From contig NZ_LT960614.1 of assembly GCF_900231165.1 (NCBI RefSeq), positions 4,790,001 through 4,854,000 of the forward strand: a stretch of 64,000 bases of DNA, in the 5' to 3' direction. The position numbers and the translations under genes were made by a program. This stretch comes from Hartmannibacter diazotrophicus (GTDB lineage Bacteria > Pseudomonadota > Alphaproteobacteria > Rhizobiales > Pleomorphomonadaceae). The notes under the pieces were generated by a model. It worked only from the letters and a program-made list of their open reading frames with translations. It had not been told where the DNA came from and made no database searches. Of this stretch, positions 50,256-59,173 are shown in pieces. The stretch's first letter is position 1. Each line of letters opens with the position of its first letter.

Positions 50256-52442
50256 TCAGCGCAGGGAGAACGACCAGCCCCGGGATCTGGCGCCATAGCG
50301 CGGGAACAACCACTCCCGGATGCGGCGCCGGCCGGCCGCGAAGGGAACGCGCGGCGCATGATAGAGGACGGCCCCGACCAGCTTGGATGAAATGCCGTCC
50401 TGATACTCCAGTTCGTCCCGCAGCATCGGTCCGTACGGGGCGCCCCAGCGCACGGCCAGAAGCGTGAAGTCGGCAAGCTGCGACACGAACCCGGCGTCCG
50501 CACCGTGCGTCAGCGGCGGCGCATCGATCACGATGATCTCGTAGTCCTCAAGCGCCGACTTGATCAGGCGTTCGAGATACTCCTGCCGGGTCGTTTCCTG
50601 ATCCATCTGCATCGGGAGCGTGAATTCCTTCACCGCGTCTCCGGCGGCATCCTCCGGACCGATCCACTGCTCCTTCTTGACCGACTGCGGCATGACGAAG
50701 GCGCGGATCAGAGCGACCTTCTCGCTGCGCCGGGTCAGCGAATGGGCAAGGGCCTCCGCCAACGCCGGGCCGCCGCCAAGCGGCATGCCTTCCGTGACGG
50801 CAATCACGACGCCTCGTCCGCGTCCGGACATGCGGCTGGTGACCAGCGCGCCGATATCCTTGGTGAGCTCGATGAAATCCGGTTCATCGGTCGGCAGAGC
50901 CTTGCGGGCCGCCGCACCGCGCCGCGGCAATCTCGGCAGGACGGCAAGGCATTGGCAACCGACCTGCACCTGGACGTCGTCGCCGGCCTTCAGACGGGAG
51001 ACCGATCGCTGCCGCGCGACGGCAATCGCCGAACCGACGACGAGGCTGGCGGCGAACGCATTCATCAGGATCAGGGATTTTCCGGGATAGCTCGGCCGGC
51101 GCGGCGGGCTCGCAAGCGCAAGGACCCGGGCCTCCGACGTAGGATAGGCGTGCCGTTGGGTCAGCTGCACATACCCGGCAAAAAAGTTGGCATAGGCCTC
51201 GTGCATCACCCGCGCGGTCCGCTCCAGTTCCCTCAGTCGCACGGACCGCTCCTGCTGGATGATGAAGTCGCGCCGCGTCTGCTCCTCCAGCACCTGCAGG
51301 TTCTGAAGCTGGGTCTTGGCCACCTTGGCATCCGAGTCGGCCTTGGCCGCGATGCGCACAAGGCTGGAGCGAAGCTGGCCCTCGATAGTCGACGCCTGGT
51401 TCCGCAGGTCGGCAAGCGCGGAATCGGTTCCCTCGCCCGCCTTCTGCTCAAGCTCGAAAATGCGGGCCTGCAGGTCGAAATACTGCCGGCGCAGTCGCAC
51501 GATGTTGGGATCGTTGATCGAATTGATCGTGCTGGAATTGAGCGTGCCGGTCTTCAGGAGGTCGGCCGCCTCGTCGCGGGTCGCTTCCGCCATGGCAAGG
51601 TCGCTTCCGGCCTTGACGACCCGCAGCGTCATGCCCTTGAGGTCGTCCTCGACCAGCGGTCGGCCCCCTGCCTCCAGAAGCGAATGCTGCTGGCGGTAGT
51701 CCTCGACGGCGAGCGCGGCTTCGCTGGACGCATCCTTGAGGCTCTCCAGGCGCCGTTCGATCCAGCCCTCCGCCCTGAGCGTCGCGTCGTAGCGGGCGAA
51801 GATCTGGTCCTTGAGATATTGCTCGGCCACCGCGTTGCTGATTTCGGCGCCGAGGACGGGATCGTCCGCGAGATATTCGATATTGACCACATAGGTGCCC
51901 GTGATCGGGCGGATATCGAGATAGCGCTGGAGCTCCCTGACGACCGCCAGCCGCTCGTCGTCAGGCTTGCTGGTGGCCTGCGATCCCGATCGGCCGAGAA
52001 GGCCGAAACTCAGGCGATTGAGCAGGCTGCCCTTGCCGTCCGCCTTGCCGACCACATCCGCGAACGCCGGGTCGTTGACGAGGTCCAGCTTGTCGACCAC
52101 GGCCAGCAGGTTGCCCTCCGACCGCATCAGCACGACCTGCGTCCACAGAAGCGAATCCTTGGGAATGCCGATGGACGGATCGAGCCGGGTCGCGAGCGCA
52201 AGCATCTGCCGCATGTCGACGACGATGCGCGAGGTCGGCGAAAAGCGCGGCTCGACGCTCTTGACGTAGGCGAATGTCGACCCGACGCCGATCACCAGGA
52301 CGGCGAGGACGATCCACCACGATTTCAGCAGGCTGTCGAAGAAATCACTGAGGCTGACCAGAGCGTCGACGGAAGTCTTGCGGGGCTCGTTGCCGCCCTC
52401 GCTCTTCCACCCAATTTCTTCGGCCGTCAGCGGAACGTTCAT
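50256..52442 (-). CDS. Wzz/GumC-type chain-length protein with degenerate BY-kinase domain
   Basis: This 728-residue inner-membrane polysaccharide co-polymerase has TM1 at about residues 40-60, a long periplasmic coiled-coil region (about 170-420) and TM2 near 460, then a cytoplasmic BY-kinase-like domain. In the kinase the P-loop should read like G-x4-GKT/S, but here the place is VTEGMPLGGGPAL, with no lysine; the Walker B-like IIVIDAPP remains. The C terminus lacks a tyrosine cluster. It is therefore probably not an active tyrosine kinase. It begins at ATG 52442, overlapping the GH16 gene by 4 bp. Confidence 0.87.
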   Translation of the reverse strand: MNVPLTAEEIGWKSEGGNEPRKTSVDALVSLSDFFDSLLKSWWIVLAVLVIGVGSTFAYVKSVEPRFSPTSRIVVDMRQMLALATRLDPSIGIPKDSLLWTQVVLMRSEGNLLAVVDKLDLVNDPAFADVVGKADGKGSLLNRLSFGLLGRSGSQATSKPDDERLAVVRELQRYLDIRPITGTYVVNIEYLADDPVLGAEISNAVAEQYLKDQIFARYDATLRAEGWIERRLESLKDASSEAALAVEDYRQQHSLLEAGGRPLVEDDLKGMTLRVVKAGSDLAMAEATRDEAADLLKTGTLNSSTINSINDPNIVRLRRQYFDLQARIFELEQKAGEGTDSALADLRNQASTIEGQLRSSLVRIAAKADSDAKVAKTQLQNLQVLEEQTRRDFIIQQERSVRLRELERTARVMHEAYANFFAGYVQLTQRHAYPTSEARVLALASPPRRPSYPGKSLILMNAFAASLVVGSAIAVARQRSVSRLKAGDDVQVQVGCQCLAVLPRLPRRGAAARKALPTDEPDFIELTKDIGALVTSRMSGRGRGVVIAVTEGMPLGGGPALAEALAHSLTRRSEKVALIRAFVMPQSVKKEQWIGPEDAAGDAVKEFTLPMQMDQETTRQEYLERLIKSALEDYEIIVIDAPPLTHGADAGFVSQLADFTLLAVRWGAPYGPMLRDELEYQDGISSKLVGAVLYHAPRVPFAAGRRRIREWLFPRYGARSRGWSFSLR

Positions 52443-54355
52443 GCTCGCGCCCAACAACGAATGTAGTCAATTTCGAACCGACCCGGGAAAGGTGTCGTTT
52501 CATCCGGGTCAGGAATCCACGCTTCATCGTGGGAGCCCACGGCCAGATTGGCAAGCACATACATCGGTTGGTCGACAAAATTCTTGCCGCGCCTGAGTTC
52601 CTTGCCGTCGACGAAGAGGATGATCTCCGACTGCGTCCATTCCAGCGCGTAGACGTGGAAGGATTCCGTCGTGTCGCCATGGCCGGCGTGCCACACCTGC
52701 TGGAACGGCGATCCTTCGCCGATGGCACCGGTCGAGAAGCTGAACCGGCGCGCGCCCGACCCTTCGAGGACGTCGATCTCCGGCGGCCAGGTGAACTCCA
52801 CCGGCAGCAGCCAGAAGGCCGGCCAGAAGCCCCGACCGGCCGGGACGCGGCAGTTGATCTCGAAATAGCCGTAGGTCTGCGAATGCGAGGCCACCGACGT
52901 GATCGCGCCGGAGGTATAGGCCGCATCGTTGATGAAGGGCCGCACCGTGTTGGGATCGGCCCGGTCCGCCGTGATCGTCAGGATGCTGTCGGCGATCGAA
53001 AAGGGCTCGATACCGAGCGGCTTGTCTCCGGTCCCCGCGAAGGTGCGGTCCATGTAGACCTGCTTCTCCTCGTTGATGATTTCGAGACGCGGCCAGCGGT
53101 ATTTGCTGCACCAGTAGGGCCCCTTCCCGGGGCCCGTTCCCTCTTCGTTGATCCGGCTGACATCCGGATCGTCGAATTCGTCCGCGAAGACCATCTTGTA
53201 GCGTGGCGGTGCCAGCACCGGCGCTGCAACGGGGCTGTCGAAACGCGCCGTCCGGGCGATCTCGATCCGCGCAATATGGGTGTTCGACGGCTTCGTGCCG
53301 TCGTGGGCCGCAAGCAGTCGCACCGTGGCGCCGCTGTCCGGCGTTCCCGGGTTGCCGGCGGTGAACGCGCGATTGACGACCCGCCCGCCGCGCACGGAGG
53401 CGACACCGATGCCGTTCGCCGACCAGTGGACGAGAACGTCCGGCGCATCGCCCACCTCGTCGAACCCCTCCACCGAAAGCTCGCCGATCCGCGCATAGAG
53501 GCGGCCGCTGTTGTTGATGCCGAAGCGGAAATTGCCGTTCTCGCCGTCCAGCAGAACGCCGCCTTGTGTGCCGCCGGCCGGCAGCCGCATGGTGACCGTG
53601 GCCTCGGGCAGGCGGAAATGATGGCCGCCCAGATAGGCCTCGTCGGCCGCGCGCGTCATCTGCGAGGAAGGCACCGGCGACGATGGCCGCCAGCCCGCCT
53701 CGACCTGCGGCGCCCAGACGAGACCGGTTTCCGGCCCGGGCCTGTTTTCAAGCGCATAGGGCCGGGCAAGGTAGAAGGTGAGCGGCTGTTTCTCGGTGAC
53801 GTAGGACGGCCAGCTAGCCGAAACACGGCGCCATTGCGGACCGGCCGTGACTTCGCCGCGCCCCGACTGCTTGGACTCGGGAGACCGCAGGCTGATCGCC
53901 CACGGCCGTTCCTTCTGCGACACGACGAAGACCGACGCGGTCAGCATCATGTCCTCTTCGGGCATGTCGACGGAAATGTAGGAACCGGCGGTTCCGTCGC
54001 TCGTCACGGCGAAGGACTTCTCGCCCTCCATCGGAGCCCTGTCGACATACTGGCCGCCGGCAAGCCGATCGACATTTCGGATCAGCGGCTGGAGATCTCC
54101 CTCCAGAAGCAGGGCGGGCGCCTTGTCCGGTCCTGCTGCCTCGAAACGCGGCACATCGGCCTCGACGAGGGCATAGCTCTCTCCCTGCCAGAGGGCTGCC
54201 GGGCCTGCCCGCCGGAACGACGTCCCTTCCGGCAGTTCCGAGGAAAAGTCGAAGATCAGAGGTGCCTCGGAAGCGAGAGACCTCGCAACGCTGGAGAGAG
54301 GCAGGAGAAACGAACCAGCCGAACCGACAAGAAGCTGACGCCGCTGAATCTTCAT
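52439..54355 (-). CDS. Secreted glycoside hydrolase family 16 glycanase
   Basis: This 638-residue secreted enzyme starts MKIQRRQLLVGSAG (twin-arginine style signal), followed by a long N-terminal region with jelly-roll/lectin-like segments (about 40-400). The GH16 domain sits at the C terminus with PPEIDVLEG (about residues 525-532), the E-x-D-x-x-E catalytic motif. It also has FEINCRVPAGRGFWPAFWLLP and EWTQSEIILFVDGKEL, as in ExoK-type glycanases that trim succinoglycan-like polymers. The ATG at 54355 is used; residues before it in the open frame are unconserved. Confidence 0.9.
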   Translation of the reverse strand: MKIQRRQLLVGSAGSFLLPLSSVARSLASEAPLIFDFSSELPEGTSFRRAGPAALWQGESYALVEADVPRFEAAGPDKAPALLLEGDLQPLIRNVDRLAGGQYVDRAPMEGEKSFAVTSDGTAGSYISVDMPEEDMMLTASVFVVSQKERPWAISLRSPESKQSGRGEVTAGPQWRRVSASWPSYVTEKQPLTFYLARPYALENRPGPETGLVWAPQVEAGWRPSSPVPSSQMTRAADEAYLGGHHFRLPEATVTMRLPAGGTQGGVLLDGENGNFRFGINNSGRLYARIGELSVEGFDEVGDAPDVLVHWSANGIGVASVRGGRVVNRAFTAGNPGTPDSGATVRLLAAHDGTKPSNTHIARIEIARTARFDSPVAAPVLAPPRYKMVFADEFDDPDVSRINEEGTGPGKGPYWCSKYRWPRLEIINEEKQVYMDRTFAGTGDKPLGIEPFSIADSILTITADRADPNTVRPFINDAAYTSGAITSVASHSQTYGYFEINCRVPAGRGFWPAFWLLPVEFTWPPEIDVLEGSGARRFSFSTGAIGEGSPFQQVWHAGHGDTTESFHVYALEWTQSEIILFVDGKELRRGKNFVDQPMYVLANLAVGSHDEAWIPDPDETTPFPGRFEIDYIRCWARA

Positions 54356-54446
54356 GATGTCCCTTGTTGTGCCCATGGCGCCCGAAACAATACCGGAGCA
54401 AAAGTCGCGAGAGACCTGCCGGCAACGCAAATCAAAACCTGTTGAA

Positions 54447-55352
54447 TTATGCCCCGGCGAAACGCGCCCGCGTCTTCTTGACATAGGGCATGAAGAATTC
54501 CCGGTAAACAGCGAAGAGCCCGAAGATCACCTTCGCGGCCAGCTTCGGCGTCTTGAGCTTCATTCTGGAGCAGTACCGGTCATAATATTTGTCGAAGAAA
54601 TAATTGTTGTAATAGATCATCCAGTAGACGCGCTCGAATTTCTTCACCCGCTGCCCGCCGCTGCGCACCTCGCTGATCGGCAGGTGGATGCTGTGGACGT
54701 TGTTCGACATCAGGATCGGATAGCCGTTCACGTAGAGATTCATCTGGTAGTCGGATTCCTCGCGGTAGCCGTTGCCGCGCGCATAATGCGTGTCGAAGCC
54801 GAAGGACATCACCAGGCTGCGCTGCGTCAGGATGATCGCGTTGGTGAAGGGCAGCGACAGCTCGCCCTCGAACCGGGCCGTATTGCGAATTTCGCACAGG
54901 ACCGGCGAAAAGGGAGGCCGGGTGTTCCACCCGTTGCCGAACCGCTCCAGGGCGCCCTCGGGCGTTTCGCCATCCTGCATGTAGACGCGGCGGCCGGAAA
55001 CGGCGCCTGCCTTCTGGCTGATCAGAAGATCGTAGCAGGTCCTGGCGTAGCCCGGCTCCAGGTATTCGTCGTCATCGCAGAAGAGCACGTAGTCGTTGGT
55101 GGCCTCGACCACGCCGATGTTGCGGCAGGCCGATGCGCCCCTGCGATCCGGATGCCGGACCACGCGCCGGCGCACGTCCGGATACCGGGCGCCGATGTCG
55201 GCGAAGACGGCTTCCGTCTCGTCGGTGCCGCCATCGATCACCAGGATGATTTCATCGAGGCCGTCCTGCTCGAAATAGCTCGGCAGGACCTTGCGCAGCG
55301 TATAGGCGCGGTTTCGGGTCGGGACAATCAGCGAAATCAATGTCTGCTCCAC
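54447..55352 (-). CDS. Family 2 glycosyltransferase
   Basis: This GT-A fold transferase has LISLIVPTRNRAYTLRKVL, IILVIDGGTDETEAVF, RGASACRNIGVVEA and YVLFCDDDEYLEP, the D-D-D metal site. The C-terminal region is positively charged (VKKTRARF). The start is uncertain: GTG at 55352 puts the conserved strand seven residues from the N terminus (301 residues), while a TTG at 55433 extends it by 27. Neither has a good Shine-Dalgarno sequence. It probably adds one sugar of the repeat unit. Confidence 0.88.
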   Translation of the reverse strand: MEQTLISLIVPTRNRAYTLRKVLPSYFEQDGLDEIILVIDGGTDETEAVFADIGARYPDVRRRVVRHPDRRGASACRNIGVVEATNDYVLFCDDDEYLEPGYARTCYDLLISQKAGAVSGRRVYMQDGETPEGALERFGNGWNTRPPFSPVLCEIRNTARFEGELSLPFTNAIILTQRSLVMSFGFDTHYARGNGYREESDYQMNLYVNGYPILMSNNVHSIHLPISEVRSGGQRVKKFERVYWMIYYNNYFFDKYYDRYCSRMKLKTPKLAAKVIFGLFAVYREFFMPYVKKTRARFAGA

Positions 55353-55688
55353 GGGCGGTGGCCGGCGGCCGCTCGATCGATCGGTATTGACAGTCGATGA
55401 TCCTGGACAGCCTGGAAAAGGTTGATGGTTCAAATCTCGCGCGACCGGTCGCGCGAACGCTGAAAATCGTCACGGCGACTTATCTATCACGGACGAACCT
55501 GATCATAGCACCGATCTGCGCTCGCTCCCCAATATTGCTAATTATTGTTAAGAACAAGCGACGGCCGCGCCTGCGGACAAGCCCGGCATGCGGGCGAACG
55601 CCAACCGCGGGCCCGCCGCCGGATAATCTGGAAACGCGCAGAACTCGGGCGTCGCCGGCTCCAGTCCCCCGCGTCGTCCGAGACGGCC

Positions 55689-56456
55689 TCAGGTTGACAG
55701 GAACCGCACTTCCTTCAGGCTGAGCTTCAGCGCGGTCAACCGGCCCGTCTTGTAGGCACCGGTATCGATCGCGATCCGGTTGCCGATCAGCACCGGTTCG
55801 GGAACAATCGTGTGGCCGTGGATGACAACATGCGAGCGATCCGTCAGTTCGTCCACATCCGGCGGGCGCATCCACAGCATGTCCGCTTCCTCCTGCTCGG
55901 CAAGCGGCACACCCGGCCTCAGCCCGGCATGAACGAAGAAGCAGCGGTTGACCTGCAGGGTCAGCGCTCCGGCAGAGATGAACTGCCGGTGCGACTCGGG
56001 GACCATCTTGTTCAGGATGCGCTGCGGTCGGTTCGACGCCTCCAGTTCCTCAAGGTCGATATCGTAGGAAAGGAGCGTGTCGGCGCCGCCGGAATTGAGC
56101 CACCCCTGCCCGGACGCGGGGTCCGACAGATAGTTGAGCATCATGACTTCATGATTGCCCTGCAGGAAGAAGCGGCTGAGCCCCTCGCGCGGCGGCGAGA
56201 GCAGATACTCGATGACCCCGGCACTGTCGGGACCGCGATCCACATAGTCGCCGAGATAGACGACGATCACCGGACCGACGCTGGCCGCCGCATCGGCGGC
56301 GATGATTTCCTCCAGCGCCTTCAGTTCGCCGAGGCATCCATGGATATCCCCCACCGCATAGACGGTGCCTCGAAAATCCGTGAGCTGGTAATGTCGCACA
56401 GCCGCGTCGTTGGAGCGCGGCAACAGATTACTGAAGTCGAACAACTTCCGGCCCAT
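55689..56456 (-). CDS. PPP-family metallophosphoesterase
   Basis: This protein of about 255 residues carries the three phosphoprotein-phosphatase signatures: VYAVGDIHGCLGELKAL, VVYLGDYVDRGPDSAG and FLQGNHEVMMLNYL. Further on, GHTIVPEPVLIGNRIAIDTGAYKTG completes the active site. ATG 56456 or 56483 are both possible starts. Such proteins dephosphorylate Ser/Thr/Tyr proteins or dinucleotides. Its place amid exopolysaccharide genes next to a degenerate BY-kinase is notable, though the substrate is unknown. Confidence 0.9.
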   Translation of the reverse strand: MGRKLFDFSNLLPRSNDAAVRHYQLTDFRGTVYAVGDIHGCLGELKALEEIIAADAAASVGPVIVVYLGDYVDRGPDSAGVIEYLLSPPREGLSRFFLQGNHEVMMLNYLSDPASGQGWLNSGGADTLLSYDIDLEELEASNRPQRILNKMVPESHRQFISAGALTLQVNRCFFVHAGLRPGVPLAEQEEADMLWMRPPDVDELTDRSHVVIHGHTIVPEPVLIGNRIAIDTGAYKTGRLTALKLSLKEVRFLST

Positions 56457-56614
56457 GGGGTTCAGCTCTTTCGCGGCAACCATTCGGCGGGGAACCCCGG
56501 TCGTTCTTTCTTGGGGCGCACCACGCGGCACAAGCAAGAATCGGCCCACCCAGATGTCCGAACACGGTTGATCTCATGACTGCGTCATAATCCCTAACAC
56601 AGAGATAGGCAAAG

Positions 56615-58063
56615 TCATGACGAAGACAAAAGAGAACGCAAGCCCCTGACTGACAGGCGGGGGATCTCATGCAGCCGCAAGTGGCTATCATGAAGCGCCA
56701 TCAGCGGCCACCGCCAGGCATTGTAGCAGAGCTGGACGCAGATCTGGATCAGCACGAAGGCCTCCAGCGGCATTCCGAACTGGCCGGCCAGGATGTTGCC
56801 CGCGGTGATCAGGGTGCCCGAGATGATGTAGGCCCACAGGAAGGGCACCTTGTTGTCGGCGGTGATGACGTGACAGAAGAGCTGCAGGTTGGATTCCACG
56901 AAGCCGGCGAAGGCCATCAGCAGCAGCACCTGGGTCGTTGGCAGGGCGGTGCTGTCCTTGAGCAGCGAGATCAGGAACGGACCGAGCGCGATCAGGCAGA
57001 TCGCACCGCAGATATAGGCGGTCCACATGAACACCGCCCCTGCGGACAGCAGCTTCTTGACCCGCTGGAAGTCGGCGTGAACCTTGGCGTTGACGATCTT
57101 CGGATAGGCATTGTTCGCCAGCACATGGGCAACGCCGGTGATGGCGAGCAGCGCCTGGGCCGCGATCGAGAACTGGCCGCTGGCCACAACGCCGAGATAG
57201 GCCGCGATCACCAGCACGTTGAACCGGCCGATGAGGAAGAAGGACATCAGCACCACGCCCTGGCGCCAGGTGTTGGTCCACAACGTCATGAAGAGGTCGA
57301 GCTGCGCGGCGAAATTGAGGTGCGGCACGGTTTTGACCCGGCGCAGGATATCCCGCATGCAGAAATAGAGGTGCAGGCGCATCACGAGCGCCGACAGCAC
57401 GTAGGCGACCACGAGCGTGGTGACGCTCGGCACGATGGCAAGGCCGATGATGGAAACGACCACCTGGAAGCCGCGGCTGACGATGGCGACCTCGTAGGTT
57501 TCGCGGATCCTGTCGGCGCCGGTCAGGACCGAAATCTGCCACTGATAATAGGTGTGGAAAACGAGTGCGGCGCCGAAGAACCCCCAATCGAGCCAGATAT
57601 TGGCGATCGGCGGCGAGTCCTGCACGAGCTTGTTGATGTAGAGCGAGCCGATTGTGCCGAGGCCGAGCCCCACGGCCAGCGCCATCAGCCGGTAGACGTT
57701 GCGCGACGACGTCAGCAGGCCCTGAAGCAGGGACAGGTTGACGAGCCCCTGCTTGGTCTGGGTCGGCAGCCGGTCGGAATGAATGACGTCGGCGCCCGCG
57801 AAGATATAGTTGAAGTTGCGGCTGATGGTCGGAACGAATCCGAAGTCGAGGAGGTAGACCATCGACTGGATCGTCATGAAGACGTACCAGAAGCCGACCT
57901 CATGCGGAGCGAGGGTTGCGATGACGATGGGCAGGATGATCAGCCCCGAGCCCATCTGCAGGATCTGCGACGCAATGCCGAAGATCAGGTCATGGCCGCC
58001 GCGGCGACGCGAGCGCCGAAAGACTTCGAGCGGAAGCAATTCAACGGCGACATGCTTGGTCAT
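56615..58063 (-). CDS. Wzx-type oligosaccharide flippase
   Basis: This 482-residue polytopic protein of the MOP superfamily has about twelve to fourteen spans. The N-terminal FGIASQILQMGSGLIILPIVI and MTIQSMVYLLDFGFVPTISRNF resemble polysaccharide flippases. A soluble loop near residues 75-105 is unusual but mild. It is the only flippase candidate in the window. GGAGAG about 9 nt upstream supports the ATG at 58063. It is divergent from exoF over a 1.1 kb gene-free region. Confidence 0.87.
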   Translation of the reverse strand: MTKHVAVELLPLEVFRRSRRRGGHDLIFGIASQILQMGSGLIILPIVIATLAPHEVGFWYVFMTIQSMVYLLDFGFVPTISRNFNYIFAGADVIHSDRLPTQTKQGLVNLSLLQGLLTSSRNVYRLMALAVGLGLGTIGSLYINKLVQDSPPIANIWLDWGFFGAALVFHTYYQWQISVLTGADRIRETYEVAIVSRGFQVVVSIIGLAIVPSVTTLVVAYVLSALVMRLHLYFCMRDILRRVKTVPHLNFAAQLDLFMTLWTNTWRQGVVLMSFFLIGRFNVLVIAAYLGVVASGQFSIAAQALLAITGVAHVLANNAYPKIVNAKVHADFQRVKKLLSAGAVFMWTAYICGAICLIALGPFLISLLKDSTALPTTQVLLLMAFAGFVESNLQLFCHVITADNKVPFLWAYIISGTLITAGNILAGQFGMPLEAFVLIQICVQLCYNAWRWPLMALHDSHLRLHEIPRLSVRGLRSLLSSS

Positions 58064-59173
58064 GCAGGAAACTCTCCGCAAACTACAAAAGAAAAATCCG
58101 GCCTATCGATGGGCCAGGCCTAAATTTTTCAGAACCAATATCGGCCGAAATGGCATGGACAGCTGCCGGCAACCCGAGCCACGACAAGTGCCTCGCTTCG
58201 ATAGCCACAGCCCGCAAGACCAGGAAAATCGGTGCACGCCCAAATCGGAAATTCCGTCAATCCAATTCCGAATACGCCGACAGCATTTTCGGTTGCCGTC
58301 AGATTTCATCAATCGGGCCGAAGCATCGGCCAAGAGAAGTCACAAATTATTATTGAGGCCCGGCGATCCGTTATCTCCGAAAAAATGCCATCGGAACCGC
58401 AGATCACAGCCAGCTTTTTCCAAGACGAGTCTTCGAAATCAAACGAAGCACATAGTCCTTCCAGCTCCCACTTCATCCTATGCACGAAGTAATGGCGAGC
58501 GTCAACGTCACGAAACGATCAGCTCCTTGCCACGTAGCGGCAAGATGGCGACCGCCCTGTCGACCACGCTCCATCCTGGAACGCGGCTCAACTCCGCCCC
58601 TCTTTCTCGCCCAATCGGCCCGCAAGGTCGATCCTCAATCGCCACGTCTGCCGCCAAGACTTGTTTTTTAGTTAACCCGGGCGGCGATCCGCGCATCTGG
58701 CCGGTCCGCCGGCGACCTGAAGGCCAAAACGGGGCAATTCCGGCAATATCCGGCTCCATGCGCGGTCTTGACGCTCGGTCATTACCTGTCGGATACTATG
58801 TTTAGGTTTCGCGGGCTGCTTTGATAGCAACGCTGCGAAAGACGCGCGAAACCCGGCGACGTGATCGCCAGTCCCGCAGAAGCGGCTGCGAGAAATGGTT
58901 ACACGTTCCGGACGCTGCTTTCTTGATTTTTTGAAGATGTTTGAGTTAAGCGCTACGTCAGAAGCAAATTGTGTCTGCAGTTGGAGACGGACTGTTCGTC
59001 TCGGGCATTCCGAGTCCTGATGTTCGCAAGATCGATTTCGAAGTCATCAGCAACGCCCGGCGAGTTTTCGGCTTGCACGACACCATAGCCATGCAATGCA
59101 CCCAGTCGGCCAGCCGGATCATGCCGGGATGGCATCCCGCACGGGACTGCATGGAATGAACTTGGAGTTTTTT
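58064..59173. other. Long intergenic region between flippase and ExoF-like genes
   Basis: This is the longest gap in the window, 1.1 kb between divergent genes. It is AT-richer than average and contains only short, unconvincing open frames in several directions. A small hairpin CTTGCC/GGCAAG lies at 58526-58544. A T run follows at about 58663-58669. Control elements for polysaccharide expression or a small RNA could reside here, but I cannot show one. Confidence 0.5.

Noticed and set aside
52529-54445. A 638-codon plus-strand open frame opposite the GH16 gene
   Set aside because: No motif or signal is visible, and the minus-strand gene has a signal peptide and the full GH16 active-site motif.
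58232-58492. An 86-codon plus-strand frame in the 1.1 kb gap
   Set aside because: It has no Shine-Dalgarno sequence, no hydrophobic or domain pattern, and competing frames in the same interval.
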